This document shows positions 1 through 5,869 of a stretch of 15,475 nucleotides of DNA, one piece after another; position 1 is the stretch's first letter; every line of letters begins with the position of its first letter. The stretch spans positions 1 through 15,475 of the forward strand of contig JAAXVQ010000014.1 of assembly GCA_013335425.1 (NCBI GenBank), in the 5' to 3' direction. Under the pieces are notes generated by a model, which did not search any database, had not been told where the DNA came from, and worked only from the letters and a program-made list of their open reading frames with translations. The position numbers and the translations under genes were made by a program. This DNA is from Candidatus Firestoneibacteriota bacterium. GTDB taxonomy: Bacteria > Oederibacteriota > JAAXVQ01.

Positions 1-250
1 GGAAAAAAAATCCAAGCGCGTTTTGGTGAAAAAGAAAATTACACAGGTTACGGCGCCGGTGGTGACTTTAATTTCAGCGCCGGCCTTGGAAGAAACGGCC
101 GCGCCGCCGGAAGTGGAAAAAAATGGAACATCCCCGATTGCCGAAAAAGGCAATTCGCCCGTTTCCGCCCAATCCGATTCAACCACGGATGTCGGAGCCT
201 CGCCGGTACCGGTTCCCGGCTCGGATCCGACGCCTCCAAAACTGCCATGA
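1..250 (+). CDS. C-terminal tail of an unidentified Pro/Ala/Ser-rich protein (5' truncated)
   Basis: The frame is open from the left edge to the TGA at 248-250, giving the last 82 residues of a longer protein. A TTG at 23 and a GTG at 26 exist, but nothing shows that translation begins there. The visible part begins with a short basic stretch (KKSKRVLVKKK) and continues as low-complexity sequence rich in Pro, Ala, Ser, Thr and Glu, ending in repeated Pro-Val and Pro-Pro pairs. Such tails are usually disordered linkers or C-terminal extensions, and no domain or catalytic motif can be seen. Its TGA overlaps the ATG of the methyltransferase gene (ATGA at 247-250), so it is probably the upstream member of the same transcription unit. 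I do not recognise the protein, and its function must be read from sequence left of this window. Confidence 0.6.
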   Translation, partial: EKKSKRVLVKKKITQVTAPVVTLISAPALEETAAPPEVEKNGTSPIAEKGNSPVSAQSDSTTDVGASPVPVPGSDPTPPKLP

Positions 251-957
251 GCAGGCAAATAACCGCCTGGCGGCAGGAATACCTTACTGGCGGAAAAACG
301 CGCATAGAATCTTCCTACACCTTGCGCCCCGAGCCCAGCGTACTTTGGTTTCACCGTCAATTACGGCAACAGGGCCTGCGGTTGGGAAAGCTGTTGGACT
401 TGGGATGCGGTCGAGGCAGAAACAGCCTGGTTTTTCTCAAGCACGGCTGGCGGGTGGAAGGTCTCGATGCGGCCGGGGAAGCTTTGCGGGATTTTAAACA
501 TTTGGCGGGTCCGCTGTCGGCAGGCTTGGGTTTGCAGCAGCGGGATTTTAAACAACCTCTCCCGTTTCCCGACCGGCATTTTGACGCCGTGATGGAAATT
601 ACCGCAGCCGACAATATTGCGGATCTTCGTAAACGGGAGAAATTTTGGCGAGAAATTTGCCGCGTGCTGAAACCCGGGGCGTATTTTTTTTCCTACCATT
701 TTACTCCTAAGGACGGCTATTACGGTCCGTTGCTGAAAAAATCTCCCGACAATTCCCGCGGTTTGCTGTTTGATCCCCGAGGGCATATGACTTTCCGATT
801 TTACGATGTTGAGGAAATTATTCGTGCAATGCGGGGGCAGTGCACGCTCTGTGCCCGGCAAAGCTACCGTTATCCGGGACCCATGTTCGGCAGTATTTAT
901 CAGCGGGATTTAATCGCGGCGCTCTTTAAGAAAACGGGGGACCCCCATGCGGCTTAA
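247..957 (+). CDS. Class I SAM-dependent methyltransferase
   Basis: The 236-residue product is a cytosolic methyltransferase of the Rossmann-fold type that uses S-adenosylmethionine. Motif I is LLDLGCGRGRN at residues 49-59. An acidic residue ending strand 2 (EGLD, D74) would bind the ribose. FDAV at 112-115 and the RVLKPGAYFF stretch at 139-148 match the later motifs of the Methyltransf_11/25 group. The LDLGCGRGRNSL wording resembles TehB-like enzymes, but that does not fix the substrate. The start at 247 overlaps the stop of the preceding gene in an ATGA, with no strong ribosome site, so translational coupling is likely. It sits directly before an SDR, a PTPS-family enzyme and FolE2. A pterin or a pathway intermediate is therefore a possible substrate, but this is inference from position only. 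The family call is secure; the substrate is unknown. Confidence 0.88.
   Translation: MSRQITAWRQEYLTGGKTRIESSYTLRPEPSVLWFHRQLRQQGLRLGKLLDLGCGRGRNSLVFLKHGWRVEGLDAAGEALRDFKHLAGPLSAGLGLQQRDFKQPLPFPDRHFDAVMEITAADNIADLRKREKFWREICRVLKPGAYFFSYHFTPKDGYYGPLLKKSPDNSRGLLFDPRGHMTFRFYDVEEIIRAMRGQCTLCARQSYRYPGPMFGSIYQRDLIAALFKKTGDPHAA
936..946 (+). promoter_or_regulatory. G5-A-C5 palindrome abutting the SDR start codon
   Basis: Five G (936-940), one A (941) and five C (942-946) run directly into the ATG at 947. The G run is the only Shine-Dalgarno-like sequence for the SDR gene, and the C run could pair with it. In mRNA the innermost pairs cannot close over one base, so any hairpin would be short. The site lies inside the end of the methyltransferase gene, so ribosomes finishing that gene would open it. 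A coupling role is plausible but unproven. Confidence 0.3.
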
Positions 958-1678
958 AGGCAAACGCATACTTATTACCGGCGCGGGGCGCGGCATCGGG
1001 CGTGCAGTGGCTTGTCAAGCCGCACGTGAGGGCGCTTGGGTTGCCCTCAACAGCCGTACGGAATCCGAGTTGGATGTTTTAGCCGCCACCTTGAGGGACG
1101 AAGGTGGAGAATGCCTGGTAACGCCCGGAGACATAGGCTGCGAAGAAACCGTGCGTCGGATTTTTTGCGACCTTCGCCGAACTTGGGGCGGGCTCGACGG
1201 GTTGGTGAACGGTGCCGCGATTTTCAAACGCGGGCTTATCCGGGACATGGTGTTGTCGGATTTTCAGGAAGTCATGCGTGTCAATCTCATTGGACCGTTG
1301 TTGTGCGCCCGTGAAGCATTCGGATGCATGTTGCCGGGTGGGACGGTGGTAAATATTTCCTCCTTGTCGGGAGTTGCCGGGGTCCAAAAGTTCGAGGGCT
1401 TTACCGCCTATGGCTTGAGCAAGTTCGGGCTTGTCGGTTTGACTGAAATGATGGCTCTGGAGGGGAAAATCTTGGGGATTCGTTCCAATTGCATTTCGCC
1501 GGGTGCGGTGGATACGGGTATGCTGGCCGAGGCGGCCCCGGGGTTGGTGCCTTTTTTAGAACCGACGGATGTGGCGGACGTTGTTTGCTTTCTGCTCTCC
1601 GCTGAAAGTTGTGCTTTAAACGGCGCCAACTTGATTTTGGACGGAAATTCGCGCACCGGGGGGGCGGGGAAACCATGA
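947..1678 (+). CDS. Short-chain dehydrogenase/reductase (SDR), possible pterin reductase
   Basis: The 243-residue product is a classical SDR oxidoreductase. TGAGRGIG at residues 11-18 is the dinucleotide-binding loop. N35-S36-R37 after strand 2 favours NADP(H). The usual NNAG is NGAA at 88-91. N113, S139 and Y155-x3-K159 form the catalytic tetrad, and SPGAVDT at 184-190 is the usual post-catalytic loop. The C-terminus reads LILDG instead of the common VDGG. Annotated in isolation it would be called a FabG/3-oxoacyl-ACP-reductase-like SDR. It overlaps the methyltransferase by 11 bases and the PTPS gene by an ATGA, and FolE2 follows. Sepiapterin reductases are SDRs, so reduction of 6-pyruvoyl-tetrahydropterin is a reasonable hypothesis. 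It lacks the TGxxxRxG arginine typical of pteridine reductase 1 and FolM, so those are less likely. The family is certain; the substrate is inferred. Confidence 0.9.
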   Translation: MRLKGKRILITGAGRGIGRAVACQAAREGAWVALNSRTESELDVLAATLRDEGGECLVTPGDIGCEETVRRIFCDLRRTWGGLDGLVNGAAIFKRGLIRDMVLSDFQEVMRVNLIGPLLCAREAFGCMLPGGTVVNISSLSGVAGVQKFEGFTAYGLSKFGLVGLTEMMALEGKILGIRSNCISPGAVDTGMLAEAAPGLVPFLEPTDVADVVCFLLSAESCALNGANLILDGNSRTGGAGKP

Positions 1679-2094
1679 TGTATCTGACCCGTAAAGTCGA
1701 GTTTTGCGCCGCGCATCATCTGGTCTCGGAACAACTTTCCGCTGAGGAAAATGTCCGGGAGTTTGGGAAATGCGCCCGGCGCGCCCCCCATGGGCATAAT
1801 TTTGTTTTGGAAGTCACCCTCCGTGGGGAAGTGCAACCTCGGACGGGGTTGGTTTTTAATCTGGCAGCCTTAAAAACGCTGTTGCAGGAATTGATTGTGG
1901 CTTGGCTGGATCACCGGGATTTGAATTGTTTGCCGGAATTTTCCGGCCTGGTTCCAAGCTCCGAAGTTTTGGCACAACAGATTTGGAAAAAATTGGCGGC
2001 GGTTTCGTTTATTCCGGCCCAACTGCATGAAATCAGGCTATGGGAAACCGGAAACAACAGCGTAACCTACCGCGGGGAAGGGGAAGGGTCATGA
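1675..2094 (+). CDS. ptpS: 6-pyruvoyl-tetrahydropterin synthase (PTPS-II-like; PTPS/QueD family)
   Basis: The 139-residue, zinc-dependent enzyme of the T-fold superfamily would act on 7,8-dihydroneopterin triphosphate. Zinc ligands are H14 (CAAHH), H39 and H41 (HGH). The catalytic set is C33, D79-H80 and E124 (LWETGNNSV). The spacing is C-A-R-R-A-P-H-G-H, i.e. C-x5-HGH, the pattern of mammalian-type synthases. QueD has C-x3-HGH and the folate-rescue PTPS-III has E-x2-HGH. LVFNLAALK at 59-67 also resembles the eukaryotic 'MVMNL' wording rather than the QueD-type DF. The start is ATG 1675, overlapping the SDR stop. ATG 1678 is also possible and is better spaced from GGGGA at 1666-1670. An upstream in-frame ATG at 1609 lies deep in the SDR gene and is unlikely. 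FolE2, which makes its substrate, is the next gene. Automated annotation may call it queD. Confidence 0.88.
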   Translation: MMYLTRKVEFCAAHHLVSEQLSAEENVREFGKCARRAPHGHNFVLEVTLRGEVQPRTGLVFNLAALKTLLQELIVAWLDHRDLNCLPEFSGLVPSSEVLAQQIWKKLAAVSFIPAQLHEIRLWETGNNSVTYRGEGEGS

Positions 2095-2885
2095 AAGACG
2101 TGCAAAACGAGGCGGATTACCGGAATTTGGCCATCAATAAGGTGGGTATCCGCAATATTAAATATCCCATTTCAGTTTTAGATCGGGCCCACGCCGCTCA
2201 ACATACGGTGGCGGATGTTAATCTATACGTTCAATTGCCGGAGGAGTTCCGCGGCACGCATATGAGCCGTTTTGTAGAAATTTTAAACCGCTATCAAAGG
2301 GAAATCGATGTGCGAAATTTGGATGAAATTCTTTCCAGCATGCGGGAACACCTGCATTCCGAGGCGGCCTATTTGGAGCTCTCCTTTCCTTATTTTATTG
2401 AAAAGCATGCGCCGATTTCCAAAGCCTCCAGTTTGATGGAGTACAATTGCACCATGATGGCCAGCCAACACCGGAACGGCACCAAGGATTTCGTGCTGAC
2501 GGTGAAAGTTCCGATTATGACGCTCTGCCCGTGTTCCAAGGAGATCAGCGACCGGGGAGCGCACAACCAAAGATCTTTGGTTACGGTTTCCGCCCGCATG
2601 AACAATTTGGTGTGGATCGAAGAATTGATTGAACTGGTAGAGAGGCAGGCGGTTTTGGATCTCTACGCGCTGCTCAAACGTGAAGACGAGAAATTCGTTA
2701 CTGAACGTGCCTATGACAACCCGGCGTTCGTGGAAGATGTCGTGCGCGAGGTCGCCTTGGCTCTGCGTGCCGATCCGAGGATCGAGTGGTTTACTGTCGA
2801 AAGCGAAAACATGGAAAGCATTCATAACCATAATGCGTATGCCTTCGTCGAAATTGACCGCAGGGTACCGGCGCGGAAAACCTAA
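2091..2885 (+). CDS. folE2: GTP cyclohydrolase I, FolE2 (type IB)
   Basis: The 264-residue enzyme converts GTP to 7,8-dihydroneopterin triphosphate and formate, the entry step to folate, queuosine and biopterin. The hallmark is TLCPCSKEISDRGAHNQRS at residues 144-162. By register with the Neisseria enzyme as I recall it, the metal ligands correspond to C146, H158 and E200, and the spacings fit. AHAAQHTVADV at 33-43 and the C-terminal ESENMESIHNHNAYA at 238-252 are also typical of the family. The ATG at 2091 overlaps the PTPS stop (ATGA, 2091-2094) and follows a purine-rich GGGGAAGGG. The longer frame from ATG 2040 lies within PTPS and is rejected. FolE2 enzymes accept metals other than zinc and are often zinc-repressed where FolE also exists. 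No Zur-like site can be judged here because the operon promoter is outside the window. No convincing terminator follows. Confidence 0.95.
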   Translation: MKDVQNEADYRNLAINKVGIRNIKYPISVLDRAHAAQHTVADVNLYVQLPEEFRGTHMSRFVEILNRYQREIDVRNLDEILSSMREHLHSEAAYLELSFPYFIEKHAPISKASSLMEYNCTMMASQHRNGTKDFVLTVKVPIMTLCPCSKEISDRGAHNQRSLVTVSARMNNLVWIEELIELVERQAVLDLYALLKREDEKFVTERAYDNPAFVEDVVREVALALRADPRIEWFTVESENMESIHNHNAYAFVEIDRRVPARKT

Positions 2886-2971
2886 ATTGAACAACTTACC
2901 GGGCGTGATTGATTTTTGGCAAAATCACTAGAAACCAAGCTTAATTTCCGTGGCCCTGTGCTCCTTTTACA

Positions 2972-3001
2972 TTGCCGCCCTGCATTAGGATACGTTATAA
3001 T
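2972..3001 (+). promoter_or_regulatory. Candidate sigma-70-type promoter
   Basis: A perfect TATAAT lies at 2996-3001. TTGCCG at 2972-2977 (4 of 6 to TTGACA) sits 18 bases upstream. The predicted start of transcription is near 3008, about 33 bases before the ATG at 3041, with AGGGGG at 3025-3030 as ribosome site. It lies in the 155-base gap after folE2 (2886-3040), the largest gap between genes in the window. It would separate the pterin operon from the following genes. The rest of that gap shows only a weak hairpin (2905-2928) and no gene. Confidence 0.55.
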
Positions 3002-3034
3002 ATGCCCAGGTAATGACAACACTCAGGGGGCATA
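3001..3034. repeat. 7-base inverted repeat TATGCCC/GGGCATA around the leader
   Basis: TATGCCC at 3001-3007 and GGGCATA at 3028-3034 are perfect reverse complements 20 bases apart. The left arm begins at the last base of the candidate -10 box, and the right arm covers the candidate ribosome site. It could be an operator half-site pair or chance. An RNA hairpin is less likely because the left arm lies mostly before the predicted transcription start. Confidence 0.3.
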
Positions 3035-3040
3035 GATGCC

Positions 3041-3664
3041 ATGGCGTTATCCAGCAGCGGGTCCCGTCCCAGTGAAATCAAGTTTTTAGTGGACTTGGAA
3101 AAACACACTTATCTCAGCGATAAAGCCCACCAGGAGATCATCGACCATGCAGGTTTGAATCCGGCCGGGTATGATAATTATCTTAAAGGTTGGGTCAAAC
3201 GGGACGGCACGATCAAAATTTGGGTGGAGACCATGGAAGATTTGGCCTTCCGCTATTGGGAACAGATTAAAATGGCGTTCGGCATGCTCTTGAAGGAAAA
3301 AGTGATATCGCAGGGGTCCCGTACCTATGCGGTGGTCAATCGCGTGGATCGCTTTGCCGGCAAAGTGGAGGACTTTTTGGCCTGCGCCAGCCGCAATCAA
3401 TATTTTGAAAATCAACTGGGCTATGCCATTCATCTCTACGGCGCCCCTAAAATTGCCCAAGGCACGGAAGTGCTGCTGTTGGTGAATTATCTCTGCCGTG
3501 AAGGGCAATACCTGCTGGCGGGAACGCGCGGCCGGACATTGACGGCGGCAGGGCCTATGGCCAAACGTCTCCGCGTCAAGTGGCAGCACAGCGTGAACGG
3601 ATTGATGCGTCCCGGCCGGAGCGTAGAGTTGCTTACCGACCGGCGTTTGTTGACCTTGGCCTGA
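3041..3664 (+). CDS. Hypothetical protein, unrecognised family
   Basis: The 207-residue protein was not recognised. It has no signal peptide, no membrane segment and no familiar catalytic signature. It is mixed hydrophobic and basic with many aromatic residues. It begins with a Ser-rich leader (residues 4-9), then a charged region with LVDLEKHTYLSDKAH (16-30) and YDNYLKGWVKRDGTIKIWVE (44-63). A middle helix-like stretch FRYWEQIKMAFGMLLKEKV (70-88) follows, then a C-terminal part rich in Arg (KRLRVKWQHSVNGL and beyond). The composition suggests a soluble cytoplasmic protein. It has its own promoter-like upstream region and a good ribosome site (AGGGGG, 3025-3030). A GTG-started metallophosphoesterase-fold gene follows after 27 bases, so the two are probably co-transcribed. 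The coding call rests on frame length, start context and gene packing. Confidence 0.75.
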   Translation: MALSSSGSRPSEIKFLVDLEKHTYLSDKAHQEIIDHAGLNPAGYDNYLKGWVKRDGTIKIWVETMEDLAFRYWEQIKMAFGMLLKEKVISQGSRTYAVVNRVDRFAGKVEDFLACASRNQYFENQLGYAIHLYGAPKIAQGTEVLLLVNYLCREGQYLLAGTRGRTLTAAGPMAKRLRVKWQHSVNGLMRPGRSVELLTDRRLLTLA

Positions 3665-3691
3665 GGCCATCCCAACGGGGGTGTTGCATAC

Positions 3692-4453
3692 GTGCAGATT
3701 CTGGTGATTTCAGACCTCTTGGGGGCCATGGACCGCGTCAAGGAAATGGCGCAAAAATGTTCCCAATATTCCTTGGATGCCGTCTGTTTTTGCGGCAATA
3801 TCGTTAATGGACAAGCGCGCCAGGCTGAATGGTCGCAGGCACAGCGTGATGACCGCACCCCCAATCGTAATCAGGTCGGCATCCTGCAGGAAGCTTTGGA
3901 AGATTTAAGGCAATACCGGATTTTTTGCCAAACCTTGGACTCTTTGGGGATTCCGGTTTTGTTGGTGCCTGGGCATTTGGACGCGCCTGAAGAACGTTTC
4001 TTTTTGTTCATGCAGCAGGCGGCGTTTTTATCGGACAACATCGTTCTTTTGCATGAAAACGTTACGCGTGTGGAAAAATTCATTTTTACGGGATTTGGCG
4101 GTGAAATTACGCCCGGCGACAAGGAAGATTATTTTCTTCTGAAATATCCCCGGCAAGAATGCATTTTCGGCACGCGGCGCATGCGCTTTTTAAATCCTCC
4201 GCGGATCATCATTTTTCATTCACCGCCTATTTCCAAATTGGATCTGGAGGACGGCCAACACCGAGGAGCCCCTTTCGTAAACGAAATTATTGACGCCGTG
4301 GCGCCCTCGTTTCTTTTTTGCGGACATGTGCCCACGGCTTGGGGCATGGAAAAAATCGGAGAAACCCTGGTAGTCAATCCCGGAGCCTTGGCCCTCGGAC
4401 AATACGCCCTCGTTGATACCCAAGAAAAATCCGTCCAATTTTTAACTTTGTAA
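3692..4453 (+). CDS. Metallophosphoesterase-fold protein with degenerate metal site (Icc/COG2129-like)
   Basis: The 253-residue protein follows the layout of calcineurin-like phosphoesterases, closest in my reading to the Icc-related group (COG2129). Motifs in order are ISDLLG (6-11, normally SDxHG), FCGNIVN (33-39, normally GDxxN), VPGHLD (92-97, normally PGNCD or PGNHD), GFGGE (134-138), FHSPP (175-179), FCGHVP (209-214, normally GHxH) and VVNPG (227-231). D8, H176 and H212 remain. The positions usually holding H (10), D (36), N (95) and H (214) are L, N, H and P. The two-metal centre therefore looks incomplete, which suggests loss of catalysis or a changed metal site. The start is GTG 3692, about 10 bases after a GGGGG run. 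The fold is well supported; activity is doubtful. It probably belongs with the preceding unknown gene. Confidence 0.85.
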   Translation: MQILVISDLLGAMDRVKEMAQKCSQYSLDAVCFCGNIVNGQARQAEWSQAQRDDRTPNRNQVGILQEALEDLRQYRIFCQTLDSLGIPVLLVPGHLDAPEERFFLFMQQAAFLSDNIVLLHENVTRVEKFIFTGFGGEITPGDKEDYFLLKYPRQECIFGTRRMRFLNPPRIIIFHSPPISKLDLEDGQHRGAPFVNEIIDAVAPSFLFCGHVPTAWGMEKIGETLVVNPGALALGQYALVDTQEKSVQFLTL

Positions 4454-4463
4454 ACCCATTCCC

Positions 4464-4504
4464 AAAACCGCAGGGGCGCCGGATGGGGTCTCTTCGCGGT
4501 TTTT
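4464..4504 (+). terminator. Possible weak intrinsic terminator after the phosphoesterase gene
   Basis: AAAACCGC (4464-4471) and GCGGTTTT (4496-4503) are perfect reverse complements with a 24-base loop. A run of five T ends the right arm. The loop is long and the T run is part of the stem, so termination would be weak or partial. It lies just before the ribosome site of the lytic transglycosylase gene. Confidence 0.35.
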
Positions 4505-4526
4505 GGATTTTGAAAGGATTATCGGA

Positions 4527-5858
4527 TTGAAAATATTGCGAAAAAAAATTAAGCGGCTTTTAGCGGTTGCTTTATGCTTGGGCCTGGGATGTTTACCGGT
4601 CTATGCTGCGGCCAACACGGAAACGGCGGTGACCGCAGAGGACAATACCCGGTTGGCGGAAGCACAAAGTTCGCTCATGGATGCCTTGGATCAGTACAAT
4701 CAAGGCGATTTTTTGTCCGCAGAGGTGTCGACCCACGCGGCCGGGGTTTTGCTCTATGATCCCTTGTTTTTTCCCAAGGGTGATGAGGTCAAACGCAGCG
4801 CGGAATTGGCATCCACGCTCTCGCTGCTCACCGTGCGCATAAACCGTTTTTTGCACGAGGTCAAACCGGAACTCGAGCCCGAACGTTTCAGCCTGGCCGT
4901 GCCCTTTAATCCGCGGATTGAAGGTGAAATTGACCGTTTTTTGACCGGCGGACGGGAGGAGTTTGCCCGCTGGTTGCGCCGTTCGGGACGTTACTTGGAA
5001 AAAATGCGCGAAACCTTCCGGCGGGAAGACTTGCCGGAAGACTTGGTTTACCTGGCTTTGGTGGAATCGGGGTTTAATCCCCGCAACCGTTCCAGCAAAC
5101 AAGCGGTGGGGCTGTTTCAATTCATGCTGGGTACCGCCGAAATGGTGGGCTTGAAAAGCGACTTGTGGAAGGATGAACGCCGTGACCCGGATAAAGCCGC
5201 TTTGGCCGCCATTCGGCATCTGAAATCCTTATATCAGGAATTCGGCGATTGGGATCTCGCCCTGGCTGCCTATAACGCCGGTTCGGGACGTGTATGGCAA
5301 TCCATTAAAAGCCAGGGCGTGCGCGATTATTGGCAATTGGCTTTGCCTCCCGAGACGGAAGCTTATGTGCCGCGCTTTTACGCTGCCTTGGTCATCAGCC
5401 GCGAACCGGAACTTTACGGATTTAGCCCGGTGCTGGATGCCAAAGTGGATGCGGAAGAAATCGAAGTGCCGGGCGGAGTTGATTTGAAGGTGGTGGCTGC
5501 TTGTGCGGGAGTAACTCCGTCGGCCATTGCCGAATTGAACGTCGAATTGACCAAAAATTGCACCCCGCCCGGAACCGACCCCTATACCTTGCGCCTCCCT
5601 CCGGGTACCGGGGCGCGCTTTCAAACCGCTTTCGCGGCGTTGACGCCGGCGGCCAAATTTTTAAGCGCAGAGGAGATTGCACGGCGGCGTTTCAAAGGCG
5701 TGTACATGGTATATACTGTCAAAGGCGGCGACAGTTTGTATACCATTGCTCGAAAATTTCACACCACCGTGCCCAAAATCACGCAGGGAAATCCCCTGAT
5801 GCGAAATCGGCGTTACATTCACCCGGGAGAAAAATTGCGCATTTACCGGGTTCAATAA
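4527..5858 (+). CDS. MltD-like membrane-associated lytic transglycosylase with LysM
   Basis: The product cleaves the MurNAc-GlcNAc bond of peptidoglycan in the periplasm. TTG 4527 is chosen as start because AAAGGA (4513-4518) sits 8 bases upstream and the protein then begins with a clean signal peptide (MKILRKKIKRL, a hydrophobic core, cleavage near VYA-AAN). A TTG at 4503 would add eight residues. The 443-residue protein has an SLT domain at about 157-275 with catalytic E180 in ALVESGFNP, then GLFQFM and AAYNAGSGRV. A degenerate LysM-like stretch (about 316-360, DLKVVAACAGV...ELNVEL) follows, and a clear LysM (about 394-443, YTVKGGDSLYTIARKF...HPGEKLRIY) ends the protein. This order is that of MltD, with about the same length. 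The cysteine in the signal core is not in a good lipobox, so it is probably not a lipoprotein. nadE follows 11 bases later. Confidence 0.92.
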   Translation: MKILRKKIKRLLAVALCLGLGCLPVYAAANTETAVTAEDNTRLAEAQSSLMDALDQYNQGDFLSAEVSTHAAGVLLYDPLFFPKGDEVKRSAELASTLSLLTVRINRFLHEVKPELEPERFSLAVPFNPRIEGEIDRFLTGGREEFARWLRRSGRYLEKMRETFRREDLPEDLVYLALVESGFNPRNRSSKQAVGLFQFMLGTAEMVGLKSDLWKDERRDPDKAALAAIRHLKSLYQEFGDWDLALAAYNAGSGRVWQSIKSQGVRDYWQLALPPETEAYVPRFYAALVISREPELYGFSPVLDAKVDAEEIEVPGGVDLKVVAACAGVTPSAIAELNVELTKNCTPPGTDPYTLRLPPGTGARFQTAFAALTPAAKFLSAEEIARRRFKGVYMVYTVKGGDSLYTIARKFHTTVPKITQGNPLMRNRRYIHPGEKLRIYRVQ

Positions 5859-5869
5859 GGAAGCCTGAC

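Noticed and set aside
123..497. Overlapping 124-codon open frame at the left end
   Set aside because: It is Arg/Pro-rich shadow sequence across two real coding frames, without a ribosome site or domain.
1609..1674. Earlier start for the PTPS gene
   Set aside because: The extra 22 residues lie in the conserved end of the SDR gene and have no PTPS similarity; the ATGA overlap at 1675 fits the operon pattern.
2040..2090. Earlier start for folE2
   Set aside because: The extra 17 residues are basic shadow sequence within PTPS; ATG 2091 has a purine-rich ribosome site and matches the other overlaps.
2905..2928. Hairpin GTGATT/AATCAC as terminator of the pterin operon
   Set aside because: The stem is short and AT-rich and no T run follows, so it cannot be supported as an intrinsic terminator.
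4554..4620. Lipoprotein signal for the transglycosylase (Cys in the signal core)
   Set aside because: The residues before the Cys (L-G-L-G-C) lack the Leu at -3 expected of a lipobox, and a good signal peptidase I site (VYA-AAN) follows.
5501..5869. N-terminal extension of NAD+ synthetase
   Set aside because: It overlaps the transglycosylase gene in another frame and shows no nitrilase similarity. ATG 5870 has a ribosome site and gives the normal family length.
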